64,000 nt of DNA from Stictocephala bisonia (taxonomy: Eukaryota > Arthropoda > Insecta > Hemiptera > Membracidae). Shown here piece after piece: positions 23,968 through 35,950 of this stretch. Location: positions 62,001-126,000 of the forward strand of contig JAQJVL010001112.1 in the NCBI GenBank assembly GCA_035578905.1, written 5' to 3'. Both the position numbers and the translations under genes were made by a program. The notes below the pieces were generated by a model, which worked only from the letters and a program-made list of their open reading frames with translations, made no database searches and was not told where the DNA came from. The stretch's first letter is position 1. Every line of letters begins with the position of its first letter.

Positions 23968-25035
23968 ATGGAGACTCCACTGCGTTCTGCCGCCAGTTGC
24001 GAAGTCCGTAGTGTTATTCGTTTCTTTACCGCCAAAAACGTAACTGCCGTTAAAATTCATCGTCAGTTGTGTCAAGTGTATGGTGAACATGTTATGTCCG
24101 TTCAGATGGTCCGTCGTTGGCGTGCAATGTTTTTGGAAGGAAGAGAAAATGTTCATGACGATGAGCGTAATGGCCGACCGGCCAGTTCTCGGCAACCAGA
24201 CGTCATTAATGCTGTACGAGCAGTTATTGACAATGATAAGCGAGTGACTCTCGATGAAATTATGGGTAAACTGCCGTCAAGTTTTGAAGTTAGCCGGTCA
24301 TCTGTGCACAATATCATGACAGAAGATCTTCAGCTTGCAAAAGTGTGTGCAAGATGGGTGCCTCGCTTATTGAACGATGCCCATAAACAACAACGAATGG
24401 CTGCTGCCCAGTCTTTCTTGCGATTGTTTGACGATGAAGATGAAAACCTTTTCAGTAGAATAGTCACTGGTGATGAAACAACTCCAGAAACCAAACGCCA
24501 GAGTATGGTGTGGCAAAAAAAAGGAGAGGCAGCTCCTCAAAAAGCCAAAGTTTTTGAGTCAGCAGGAAAGGTAATGGCTACAGTTTTTTTTGACTGCCGT
24601 GGAGTGTTATTGATTGACTATCTTCCTCGTGGCGAAACCATAAATGCAGAAAGGTATTGTGAAGTTCTCACCAGACTTCGGCGGGCAATACAGAATAAAC
24701 GGCGCGGACTTTTGTCGCGCACGGTTCTGCTTATTCACGATAACGCCCGACCACACGCTGCTCGTGCAACAATGGAACTTTTGAGGAAATTTAAGTGGGA
24801 TGTTTTTGGTCATCCTCCATACTCACCAGATCTTGCGCCTAGCGATTTTCATCTGTTTCCGGAGCTCAAAAGACACCTTGGCGGTCGGCGGTTTGCCAAC
24901 AGCGATGACCTTCAAAATGAGGTGGATACTTGGCTTAAAAATTTGGCGGGTGAATTTTGTGATGCTGGAATAAAAAAACTACTTCCTAGATACCAAGAGT
25001 GTTTAGAAAGGGATGGTAACTATGTAGAAAAATAA
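23968..25035 (+). CDS. mariner transposase (DD34D), short in-frame loss at the first catalytic Asp
   Basis: 355 residues from the ATG at 23968; an open frame upstream has no earlier ATG. An N-terminal HTH DNA-binding region (VIRFFTAKNVTAVKIH, about 16-31) is followed by the mariner linker NVHDDERNGRP (61-71). A second HTH lies around 92-125, then the WVPRLL motif at 130-135. Catalytic residues: D169 in IVTGDET, D258 in IHDNARPH and D293 in YSPDLAPSDFHLF, with 34 residues between the last two. Oddity: after GDET the protein goes straight to TPETKRQSMVW. Mariners of this type normally have about five residues there (a W-V-x-H-Y-like stretch), so about 15 bp appear lost in frame. The fold near the active site is probably damaged; activity is doubtful. 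Role: nuclear cut-and-paste transposase. Confidence 0.92.
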   Translation: METPLRSAASCEVRSVIRFFTAKNVTAVKIHRQLCQVYGEHVMSVQMVRRWRAMFLEGRENVHDDERNGRPASSRQPDVINAVRAVIDNDKRVTLDEIMGKLPSSFEVSRSSVHNIMTEDLQLAKVCARWVPRLLNDAHKQQRMAAAQSFLRLFDDEDENLFSRIVTGDETTPETKRQSMVWQKKGEAAPQKAKVFESAGKVMATVFFDCRGVLLIDYLPRGETINAERYCEVLTRLRRAIQNKRRGLLSRTVLLIHDNARPHAARATMELLRKFKWDVFGHPPYSPDLAPSDFHLFPELKRHLGGRRFANSDDLQNEVDTWLKNLAGEFCDAGIKKLLPRYQECLERDGNYVEK

Positions 25036-25107
25036 GGTATGATGTAAAAAGTTGAATAAATGTGTTTCAGTTATTTTTTGAGTCTTTTTAACTTTTTCAT
25101 AATTAAT

Positions 25108-25134
25108 GGAAACTTACTTTTTGGATACCCCTCG
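25108..25134 (-). repeat. mariner right terminal inverted repeat (27 bp)
   Basis: Begins GGAAACTTAC and ends ACCCCTCG. It is the exact inverse of the left end. Confidence 0.96.
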
Positions 25135-25136
25135 TA

Positions 25137-25883
25137 TATTAAAATTTAGGGACGGTTGGGAAATACATTCATCTTTAAAAACTGCCATAAATATATGAAG
25201 TATATTAAAAAATGACTTTCAATATACTTCATATTGTTAATCAATCTACAACAAGACCGACAAATAAACTCCCACTAGGAAGTCACTGGGCAAGAAGGCT
25301 ACGTCTGAGGATGAGACCCCTCACCGGCTACCCATCCAAGGAACAGCCACGCCCTATGTAGTTTGACAGTGATATCTTTCAATAATGCTGGAACCATCTG
25401 GTCAAGGCAACAGGCAATTGGAATATTGAGTAAATTTAAATGATACTTAAAGCTGTATGGAATTCATTTTATCCTTTTGGAAAAGGATAACTTCAAGTAT
25501 GTATTTATACACGAAAACCAAAATTTATATATAAATTAGGTTAATATAATCAGTGTATTTTAACTCTTTCAACTTCGTACAGTACACTTAATTTAAGACA
25601 CCGACACGTAAGTATTTTTTCTTATGAAATGAACTTCCCAAGACAGGTTCTGTGTTGAGGAAAATTAAATTTATTTGGGACTTTGCTTTGTTATAACGAA
25701 GTCATCCCTTTCCTTGGAGTGCCTTGATTACAGTGAACCTTTCTGAAGCATAATCCGACAGTAAATTATAACTGACAATAACTCTGCAAGAATACAGCCG
25801 CACTTTCATCTGTCAAAGTGCCGCAAGATTAACAGCTGAAATAAAATTACCCTACTTGGAAATTAAAATAATATTTACAAAGT
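25137..25883. other. non-coding with one dispersed repeat
   Basis: No gene seen. It contains the second copy of the dispersed repeat at 25747-25830, directly left of the palindrome. Confidence 0.45.
25747..25830 (+). repeat. dispersed repeat, copy 2 (partner at 12970)
   Basis: Aligns with 12970-13055 in the same orientation through shared blocks TAATCCGAC, CAATA-CTCTGC, CAGCC, ATCTGTCA and TGCCGCA. Type unknown. Confidence 0.5.
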
Positions 25884-26185
25884 TTCAATGAAAGAAACCA
25901 TTTACATGAAGCACTTTAAATTGTTACAGCGTCAAATAGATACGGTAAAATCGCACTTTTTCAACAACAGCAGTTTAATGACACAATTTCATTTTATGTA
26001 AACTCTATGATCATTGCCAACTTGTGATTCATGACATTAAATATAAATTGGCAATGATCATAGAGTTTACATAAAATGAAATTGTGTCATTAAATTGCTG
26101 TTGTTGAAAAAAGTGTGATTTTACCGTATCTATTTGACGCTGTAACAATTTAAAGTGCTTCATGTAAATGGTTTCTTTCATTGAA
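25884..26185. repeat. 302-bp near-perfect palindrome
   Basis: Left arm 25884-26020 (137 bp) and right arm 26048-26185 (138 bp) are inverted copies with two substitutions and one single-base indel in a T run. They flank a 27-base loop (26021-26047). Each arm is AT-rich and non-coding. As RNA it would form a stem of about 137 bp. It could be a foldback element, a hairpin-RNA locus or an inverted duplication, real or assembly-made. Confidence 0.95.
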
Positions 26186-28536
26186 GTGATTTAACACCAT
26201 TTGATGGTTTTAAAATAATAACTTTAGGTTATAAAAACTAAAGAATAATTTTAGGTATGATCCATTACTATTCATTTCTAAGACGCCACTGGTAGAGATA
26301 TGGGTGAATATGAGGGGCCAACGAGTGTGATGAGTGTAGTCATTGTTACTATATGAGTTCGACTTAGCTCAGAAAGGACTATTTTTAAAATCCCAATACC
26401 CAGGGTAACTATGGTTATTACTATTATTTTGATTAAATTAATACAGTTGTTTTATATTACATGTTTCAGATTACGGAAATCTTTGTTTATTTTTCTTGAT
26501 TATACAGTCCACTTCATTAAGATAACAGTTTTAGTCAAGGAATTTTATTGTAATAAAACTGATTAAAAATATAATTGTATGCATGTGTAGTTTACTTAGT
26601 ATTATGAAAATATTAAATCTTTTATATGTATTTAATCCATCCTGAATAGTTTACATTAACTAGCGAAAGAGGTGCCTCCAGTCTGTGGTGTATGAATTTT
26701 TCTTAAATGAACTATATATCATAACGAAAACTAACAAAATAAATTTTAATTGAAAATAATTGAACTATATTATTAGTTTCATTGCTCTTATATGTTTTTC
26801 GGAAGGAGCGATTAAATACATTTTGATATGATCTATTGTGATATGCTCATTATTGTAAAATAAGTTAAGACATTTATACAAATCTACGTTTAAAAGTTTA
26901 CATACGTTAGTACTTAGTCTTAACTACTTAAGAATTTATAAATATCATGTTAATTCATAATATACGAGAGTACAAAAGATATATTTAACAAACATTTTGT
27001 TGAGTAGGTGAAAGCCTGACAGTTTCTATTGGGTAGCAATATTAGTCAAAGTTATGTTTCTACGATAGTTACTTATCTATACGTAAAACGCCGTAAGACG
27101 GCAATTAGCTACAGTTTAACTAGACAAATATTTAAGTGTTATTTTTATACATAAATTAACATGGTCATGTATGAAGGTCATAAAAATTTAAAATTTAGCA
27201 ACATAATACCGTTTTTGTATATGTCATAAGAAATAATATATACGCGTACATTCCTTATAATTATAATATTCCTTATAGGGAGTCGGTTTGTAAGGATTTC
27301 CACTAGCACGTTTTTAAACATTTGTTACTACAAAACAATTTTGATTTTATCATAAAATAAATCATTATAATGCACTTCAGAACAATAACATTTATTTCAT
27401 TTATCAATTTATTTGTCCTTTATCCAAACCGAGCTTTGTATTTTAAATAATTAATAATAATTTTACAAATAATCTATATTATAATATATTATTATATATT
27501 ATAAAATACTACATAGACAATAGTATTTTAGAACATCATTTTTCATGTTATTGATACTAAAAAACTAAAATTTTGAGAGCAAGGCAATAAGTGCGATGGT
27601 GTGTTAAAATGTCTCATACAGATAACTTGTTAGAGATTATACGTACCCAGAGATAAAAATGAATTTTAAAATTAGTAGATAGTTTATTCTTTAAAATAAA
27701 TGAAATAAATTACCCTATATGTAGTTAGGGCAGCATGTAGACATCACGCTCCCGTAAAAGACAAATAACTTGTTCCAGGTAAAAGTAAACATGTCTGTTA
27801 ATTAAGCCTTTCATTCCACGCTAGTTAATAGCTTTTCATAAAGTTATTTTTGTCTGCATTTACACTTTACAAAGAAATATATTCTGACCATAAAAAATCA
27901 ATTATAACCTTAAATAAAGTACATTATAACCTTCAGTACTTTTCACTCTACATCACCTCGATCAAATAAATGAAGTTGGAGTACTTAGAAAATATTTAAT
28001 TAGAGAATTTATTAGAACATGGTAGGATAGTTAATCAATTGTAAACAAAATAAAGTGGCTGCACCTATTATCACAGAAAATTTAAAATCAAATAAGTCGT
28101 GTTTTAGGTTGGTATATATGTTAAACATGCCAATGAGGCTTTAGGGTGCCCCTCAATCACCAATGGCTCCCTTAGTAAGTAGGGTTTAGAAAGAGGTAAC
28201 ACTACAATTATTTACTTGATTTCATAGTTAGAAAATTATTGAAGATTTCGAAAGAATCAAGTATTTTAAGGAACAAACACAAAGTTCGACAGGTATAAAA
28301 AACTCATGTCATCTTCATGTATTACTTACTTCCTTGTCTACATTAACAAAAAGTGTTTTTCCTTAACATTTAATAATTTAATAAAACTCAATAGCCTATA
28401 GACTACGGTTAATTTAAAGAAAGTCACGTGATCTATAAAACAGAATGACATATATCAAATAAATTCGGAAATATTTAACAATATACATATCAGGTTATCA
28501 TATAAAAAAAAAAAAAAAAAAAAACTATTAACTTAT
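26186..28536. other. non-coding, nothing recognised
   Basis: AT-rich, with palindromic TATATAATA tracts near 27470-27510 and a 21-base A run at 28504-28524 just left of the small inverted-repeat element. No gene or element recognised. Confidence 0.5.
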
Positions 28537-28537
28537 C

Positions 28538-28669
28538 CAACCAGTGTTCCAACTCCACCAGGGTGGGTGCTAGGAACCGCGGACCGGACTATTTCTCGTA
28601 CGTGGTGTGTGTAGTGATGTGTGAATATTCCTGTAACCAAGCGTCCTGGTGAAGTTGGAACGCTGGTTG
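28538..28669. mobile_element. small element with 25-bp inverted ends
   Basis: 28538-28562 (starting CAACCAGTGTTCCAACTCC) is inverted at 28645-28669 with two mismatches in 25. The 82-bp interior is GC-rich for this window (GGAACCGCGGACCGG). No coding capacity. No clear target duplication was found, so the boundaries and class (a MITE-like non-autonomous element) are uncertain. Confidence 0.6.
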
Positions 28670-31600
28670 AAAACATTTAGATACTTGTTCCACTTAAAAA
28701 CCAGCCTGTATTGTTGAAGGTTTTCACATTTCATACTTCAAATTGTGTGTGTGTTTTTTTTTTTTTAGTAATTGTGTTACATGTGATAGTTTTTAATAAC
28801 TCATTACTTCCTTAACAGTCAACCGTGGTCTATGAACATGCATTTTTTCAAAGTTTTAAAAAATTATTATGGGTTAAGGGGAAACATGTAATTGTGAATT
28901 TATATTATTAAAGTAAATCCTAAAATTTTAAGGAGTTTTTTCTATACAAATCGAAACTTTATGTTCCTTACACACTTGAATCATTGGAATTACCCAATAA
29001 TTGTATAACAATCATAAAAAATTCAGTAACAATATATAACTGTTATGCATGCTTTTATTTTATTTTAACTAACTTAGATTTAAAAGCCGAAAAGTAGATT
29101 TCAACCAATAAAGAAAGTGGATTTAAAACCATTTCCCCTAGATTTAAAGTTATGAGTTTAGTAAGTTAAGTACTGTCTGTTTGTAGTTTAAATTGTGTAA
29201 CTGTAGCAATAAGATAAAAAGTTAGTCAAGCATGAGAAGATCGATTGTTCCTTTATATGTTGTTCATGAAAGTTGAGGGATTGTTATGAAAGTTAAAGAC
29301 CTTGGGGTTCTAGATTAGTTACACTTTAAACAGCATTTATATTGTGTGAGAACATGGCAGTATTGATAAAAGATTAACCCTCCGGATCTAGGCAGATTGA
29401 TCATGTAGATTTAGAAAACATATGTAGCAGATATATTGGCAGGAGGCAATAGATGTCTCAAACTAATGGAAATATAAATATTTTTTCTACATAGGTTGAG
29501 ACTAATGGCATTTTAACGAACTATTGTTATACATATTAACAGGTACACATCAAATGGTAATACAATGAATACATATTTAATATTGCACTGGCAGTTGGCA
29601 AAATTGAAGTAGAAAATAATTCCCAAACATGTGACGCTTGTTTTTAAAATCACGTAAAAGATTGTTAGGATAGGAATATTTTTATCTAGTATGTATAACA
29701 TTCCTATCTATATGTGCCGGCAACAATTTAATAAGCTGCACTGAGGTCATTGTGAAGATCACAAGAGAGAAGTAAGTATATCCAGGAAAATAAACTTTTT
29801 GGGACAATGATAAGTTCCAATAAATGAAAGGATGTGTTATATGAGACTGAAGGGTTAGATAAAAAATGTCTTAATAATATCAACACAGGCCCCCCAGCAC
29901 CTATGCCCCAACACAGGATAGTTCTAAATATGAGTTCTATTATACGCTTGAACAAGTTATGATAAGTTTACCTTCCTATAATATTGAAGGATTCTAACAC
30001 CAAAGTGGGCAATGCAGAAACTTGTTGAGTCTGCAAAGAAAGAACATGGTTACAATACTGGTATTGTACACAATATGGTGACTTTAGATTTAATTACGTC
30101 TCACAATTCCACCACTCTTATCTTGCTGTTTTTATTTTATTTTTTTGTAAACTTTCAAAAGTGTATCATAAATTAAGTGGAATTTATTTCTTTAATTTGC
30201 CGATGGATTGTTGACCGTAGGTTTTCATTCTGAAATATCATAATTAAGAACCAACGAAATTTTGGTATATACAGTAGCTCAGTTTTATCATGGGTTTAAG
30301 GAAGCAAAATGAGTATGTCCAACATAGGATAAGTTATAAAAATATGGCCTTCCCAACGCATTTTGCTTGTTTTTCTGATTTTATTAAAAAATAACAAAAT
30401 AGCAAAGCTGTGTTTTATTTAATTTTTATAAATTAAACTAAACTGCTAAGACTGAACAAGATGTAAACTGTTAGTAGAAACGATACTAAACAACTACGTC
30501 GCGAATGGTAATTGTTTTTTTCTATTGCTGTTATTAGGAAGATCTATTATACCTTGACGATCGGTCTTATTAATGAATAATAATAAATCTACAAAGAAAA
30601 GTCTATAAGGATATAAATTTTAAACATCTTTATATTTCCATAAATGTTTTAAGACATAGATAATTCAATCTTGATACGTTATACAAGCCTAATTTGCAAT
30701 AACATCTAATAGTTAGGTAGTATTTTCAAAATATACAATATTCCTAAAATACGCAAAAATATCTCTAATTAAATTGTGTTGTTGTCAGAATTGTGTTTAG
30801 TTATTACGTTGACAATTAATGGAAATGATAAAAGACCACAGAATATTTATGTTTGTAAAGGACCTAAGGACACCAAATAATGTAGTCAAAACTGATCAAT
30901 TTCGATTGTTTTTTAAATCTAAATATAAACTATCGAAGTTTTACTCATTTAGTCCTTACAATATTAAATGGGTGGATGAAATGCGAACAGATAGTATGGA
31001 CTATTTAAAGTAAATATTCAAGAAATTGTATAGGAATATGATGGAAATAAGTAGTCATTTGTATAAAACAATAAAAGAGGTAATTATATGTCACAAAGAA
31101 AAAGGGCTGTAATTAAAAGATTGTCTAGATAAAAGACAGCCATAACACTGACTCGTTTGTTTCAAGCCCAAATAGCGTTTATATTAGTATACCTGCGTCA
31201 CTTGTAAAGGCAAACTAATATTCATAGACTTTGGAGTTAATTTACATTTTAGTTAATGTTTGTTCATAATTATGAAGTAATCAGCGTGTGATGTTTGCTT
31301 TGTATTAATGCATCAAAAGGAATTTAATGGCATTTTGGTAGTTACACAGCTTAAAACTAATTAGGACGCATTGAATAACTATTGTAGTTGATAGCAACAA
31401 TACAGGATATAACAATAAATACAACTAAGCTACACTTGAGAACATTTTATTTATTGTGTAGAGTTACATATCAAGCCATTGTTAGTTCAATTTAAAGCAA
31501 TCCAATATCGAACCATAAAAGGTAATAGGTAAAATATGTACTAAAATAATACCTTTGTCGTTTTAAGAACTAAGATAATCATTTCACCATGTGGGTTTTA

Positions 31601-32610
31601 TATCGTAATTAAAGTCAATACATTCACTTAGTTATTAATTAGGACAATTTTAGTTGAAACTGTTTGAAAACTTACTAAAAAATAATCATAGGAAATATTT
31701 ATTTATATATTAAAATTTCAGCTTGGCTTCAGACTCTTAGAATATTTTAAGTTGTACTCCTAATCGGCAATATTTCTATCATTTTAGGGAAAAAACTCTC
31801 TTTTATGATATTATTAATTTTTTACTTAAAATACACGAGGGAATTTAAATGTAAGGTTTAGTTGCCTTAAGTTCTAGAAAATAAAATGAAACAGGTATAG
31901 CATTATTGTACAGGGTCAGAACCAGATTGTCATTTTAATGTTCACATATGTCGAGGGATAACCCTCATACTACACTCCCACTAAATAAATATATACTTTT
32001 TAAATATGGATCACCATTTTCTAAAACTCTCACACGTATCATGAATAAGTTGTCACTAGCTATAAAACCAAGATTCCCCTAATTTTCTTGAAAGAACCCT
32101 TGTCTTTGAAACATAAACAAACGTCCCAAGAACAAGATATATATGTCTATCAGTTGTGTAATAATGTTACCATAGTATTTATATTTAACGAGAGGGAGTT
32201 ATCTTAAGGGTTCTATACACAAAGATGAGTAACTGTTTGCCTGAAACATTGTATCAGGTACATTGAGAAATGTTAAGTAAACTTTAACAAATAAACCATT
32301 GTAATTGGAGAGTGGGAAATATTGTGTAAAGTTTTGGTTGACGTATAATCAGGAGCAGTTCGTTGACGGTGTGTGAGAGGTTTGTTAATTACCTTTTGTT
32401 AGAGTTTAGGTAAAGTTTAGATTAAGTAGGTGTATAAAATGTCCCTTAAGTATTCTCATCACCACGATATAGCGCTGTTTCAACAGCCAGGTTCCACTAT
32501 TAGCAGTTAAAATAAAACACTGAAATTCTTCCAGTGTTGATCAGGACAAACTACAGAGCTCTTTGTCTCATCAAGGGAATGCCACAAAATACTTTTAATT
32601 AATAAGTTAA
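28670..32610. other. non-coding, nothing recognised
   Basis: About 3.9 kb of AT-rich DNA. Short open frames (29513-29701, 29728-29955 on minus, 30819-31013 on plus) show no domains. No RNA gene seen. Confidence 0.5.
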
Positions 32611-33132
32611 TTAACTACTGGCCTCAATAACTCTATAGTGGTCGGGCTGGGTCTGTGGAACCCACATATTAACTACTGGCCTCAATAACCCTATAGTGGT
32701 TGGGCTGGGTCTGTGGAACCCACATATTAACTACTGGCCTCAATAACCCTATAGTGGTCGGGCTGGGTCTGTGGAACCCACATATTAACTACTGGCCTCA
32801 ATAACCCTATAATGGTCGGGCTGGGTCTGTGGAACCCACATATTGACTACTGGCCTCAATAACCCTATAGTGGTCGGGCTGGGTCTGTGGAACCCACATA
32901 TTAACTACTGGCCTCAATAACCCTATAGTGGTCGGGCTGGGTCTGTGGAACCCACATATTAACTACTGGCCTCAATAACCCTATAGTGGTCGGGCTGGGT
33001 CTGTGGAACCCACATATTAACTACTGGCCTCAATAACCCTATAGTGGTCGGGCTGGGTCTGTGGAACCCACATATTAACTACTGGCCTCAATAACCCTAT
33101 AGTGGTCGGGCTGGGTCTGTGGAACCCACATA
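32611..33132. repeat. 58-bp tandem array, exactly nine copies
   Basis: 522 bp, nine head-to-tail copies of a 58-bp unit beginning TTAACTACTGGCCTCAATAA and ending TGTGGAACCCACATA. Only isolated substitutions separate copies. The unit contains a small TGTGG/CCACA inverted pair. Confidence 0.97.
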
Positions 33133-33590
33133 TTAAAAAATCGCTTTGAAAATTTACACTTATTCTTATTTATTCACAAAAATATTCAGTCATAATTGCC
33201 TGACGTGTTTTATACAAAATAAAAATGTATATAACCAACAAAATGTATTTTAAGAATTTAAGTAAAATATAAAGTAAATTTAATATGATTATTGTCCTTT
33301 TCATGTAACGTTATTGAAAGTTATCATTAAAAAGTGATTCATAAAAACTATTTACTTAATATTCAATACAATTATAAAAACGACATATGATTATAACATT
33401 TTAAATGATAATTGACATCGTACCTTAAAAAAATAAAAAATAAAAATATGTTATAAGAGTTTAAATTTAGTCATTTTTCAGCGCATTCATGACACATCAC
33501 TTTTGCATGTCCAAGATATAACCATGACATACACTGAAAAAATTTTGTTTATTCTGTTTACATCTGAAATATTTTCCTATTTACCCCGGT

Positions 33591-33704
33591 TTATCTTTCA
33601 CCAAATAGTTCAAAGTCCGAATTTGCATCGGAATCATTACATACACTGTATTCATGATCCAACATTCTATCAATTTCACTTGTAGAAACCGTATTACAAT
33701 CCAT
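33591..33704 (-). other. short acidic open frame, unassigned
   Basis: 37 codons starting at an ATG with A at -3. The peptide begins MDCNTVSTSEIDRMLD and continues with several Asp, Asn and Ser residues (SVCNDSDANSDFELF) before a stop. The acidic, Ser/Asp-rich style resembles the N-terminus of piggyBac-like transposases, but no downstream domain is present and this is only a resemblance. Confidence 0.2.
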
Positions 33705-33784
33705 AATTAAAATCATAATGTTAGTTTATATATTAGAAATACGTAAAAACGTTTCAAAGCTTGAAAACTGTGTTAGTAGTGATC

Positions 33785-33812
33785 CATCCACCTACCCGTA
33801 CACATACAGTGG
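33785..33812. repeat. solitary minisatellite core
   Basis: CACCTACCCGTACACATACA followed by GTGG: one unexpanded copy resembling the core of the 1897, 3750 and 11738 arrays. Confidence 0.5.
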
Positions 33813-35950
33813 AAGTGATTTAAATTAATAGTAGCTATGACTGAGGCGTCCCCTGTTGCTATAAACAGTGACCTCTTTCTTTTATTTCTGTGATATGACT
33901 GAAAAATTACATAATGACAAATTTCCATTTTTTTATGATTGACTTAAAGGTGGACTGGGTCTCACAGACTCCTGTGACATTTCGACAAAGACTATTCATC
34001 AACTGAACGCAGTGAAACAGGTTTTGCGATAATTTATATGGGTGATTCTAGGAAGGTATAGGACTTCGCAGTCCTATAGTATTTCATTTATTTGACCATC
34101 ATAAAATTCTACTTAAACAATTCACCGTGTTAAAAGTTCGTATTTATCATTTTAACTATACATGATTATAATTACTGTACACTTTGTTACGTGTAACTTA
34201 CGTGCATCAAATTTCATGAGTATATTCTTATGCTGAAGGTACGTCATAAGTGGTAAGCAGGCCAAACATGTGATAGAAATAAATTTACAAAAAACCTAGC
34301 CCATAGGTATATGTAAATTTTATTATTTTGTGTGAATTCGTGTTAGTTATCATATTAATTCTAGAATACATTTTTATTTATTAATTCACTCCATGTTTAT
34401 TTAGGAAACAAACCTCCACGTGTCACATTTTTACATTTATTCTCGTTGAACCATGAACCATAATACACATTTATGAACCAACTTTATGAAACATATTTAT
34501 TCATTACAATGTGGGTTAAAGTTGTGTTTTTTAAATTTGATTCTTCATTTAAATACGTCATTATCAAGTCAAAATATTTGTTTTTCAGTTCAAATTATTT
34601 TATTTTATTAAAATTAACTTAATTCATTTTAAGGTTTGCTGAGTAGCTGTATACTATTCCAGACAAAATGTTTAACACCCCCTTTGAATATATTATAGTT
34701 CATATTATAGTAGAACTATCTTGAACTATAGTATTATAGTGCTTACATTACCTACGTTACAATGTAATACATTTAATGTTAACATAGTTTTGGCTTGCCT
34801 ACTACTTATGACAAGCCTTCAGCATAAGAATATACTTATACCTACTAGATTTTGTAACAACTGTCGATACACCCTTTCTATTGGATATTTTAGTGACATA
34901 ATTGTTTATTAAAACTTTTTATGACAAAACTATTCCGGTCTGCTATTCTAAAAATGGTAAATACCACAACTCTGTTACTTTAATCCAAACATATATTTTG
35001 TATACCACGGTAATAACAACGTTATTGAAGTAACTATCCTTTAGTATATACATCGTTCTTTAAACATTTGATAGCAATAGCAGTAAATACAGACTTTTCT
35101 CTTTGTAAAATATTCTACAAGTTTCTCATAAAATATTAACTATAGTATAAGTTTTCCACATGGCCCATAAAGAAAGCCACATTCATAAACACAGAGTTCT
35201 TACATTTTCTTTCCACTTACACTTTATATATTGCCTTTGACGTATTCCGCTCTCCCTCCTGTACTTAAATCTTGTCGAAACACTATCCAATAACTTAATA
35301 TAGAACTCCCTTAATACAACCCTTTATAGATCACCCCTCCAATGAACACACATATCTGTCATGAGCCATCCTATACAAAACACACGTATATCACTCATTG
35401 CTTACGTCCCAAACAAGTTGATATAAAAGATTGTTCGTCACCATAATCTCAAAAGATCCACCTTCATTTACCATCATAAAACCTGTCCATCACTTCATCA
35501 TTCCTCTAACCAAACCCACCATAACAAAGCATCGTCAAATATCATAAAGAGTGGCATCCGTTGTCGTCAGGAAGTCCACTGCAGTAGTGGAAAGGACATC
35601 AAGAAGAAGAAATATATATTTTAACTGAATTGTAACGAAATAAAGTTTATTTTTCAGTAAAAATACGACAGTTTAAATGAATTTTAAATAAACAAATACT
35701 TTTAACTAGTTGTTAAATTGAAGGTGTAGTAACAATCTGAATGACAACGCTTAGACTTTATTAAAACTGGTTTTAAATTTGGTTGATCACTTAGCTCAAT
35801 AGAAATATTTATTTTAGATTTACTTTTATTTGAAAGATGTTTAATTAATTAAATAAAATAACTCCATGCAATACCATAAAAGGGCCAATGGAGTCCAAGA
35901 GTCAGATGTGAATAAAAACATGTCAGAAACCTTTTTATGAACGTAATCAT

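Larger units (their letters stand above)
23804..25136 (+). mobile_element. mariner transposon with perfect 27-bp terminal repeats
   Basis: TA target duplications lie at 23804-23805 and 25135-25136. Terminal repeats 23806-23832 (CGAGGGGTATCCAAAAAGTA...) and 25108-25134 are exact inverted copies over 27 bp. Body of 1329 bp with one transposase gene. Exact ends suggest a fairly young copy. Confidence 0.96.
33133..35950. other. non-coding with a solitary minisatellite core and a C-rich/G-poor segment
   Basis: Mostly AT-rich. 33785-33812 carries one isolated core-like copy (CGTACACATACAGTGG). 33591-33704 on minus has a short acidic open frame. About 35281-35520 is strongly C-rich and G-poor on this strand. 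No element recognised. Confidence 0.45.

Noticed and set aside
27470..27510. TATATAATA palindromic tract as a replication or matrix element
   Set aside because: Low-complexity AT sequence of a kind common in the window.
29728..29955. 75-codon minus-strand open frame
   Set aside because: Checked for reverse-transcriptase motifs in three frames; none found.
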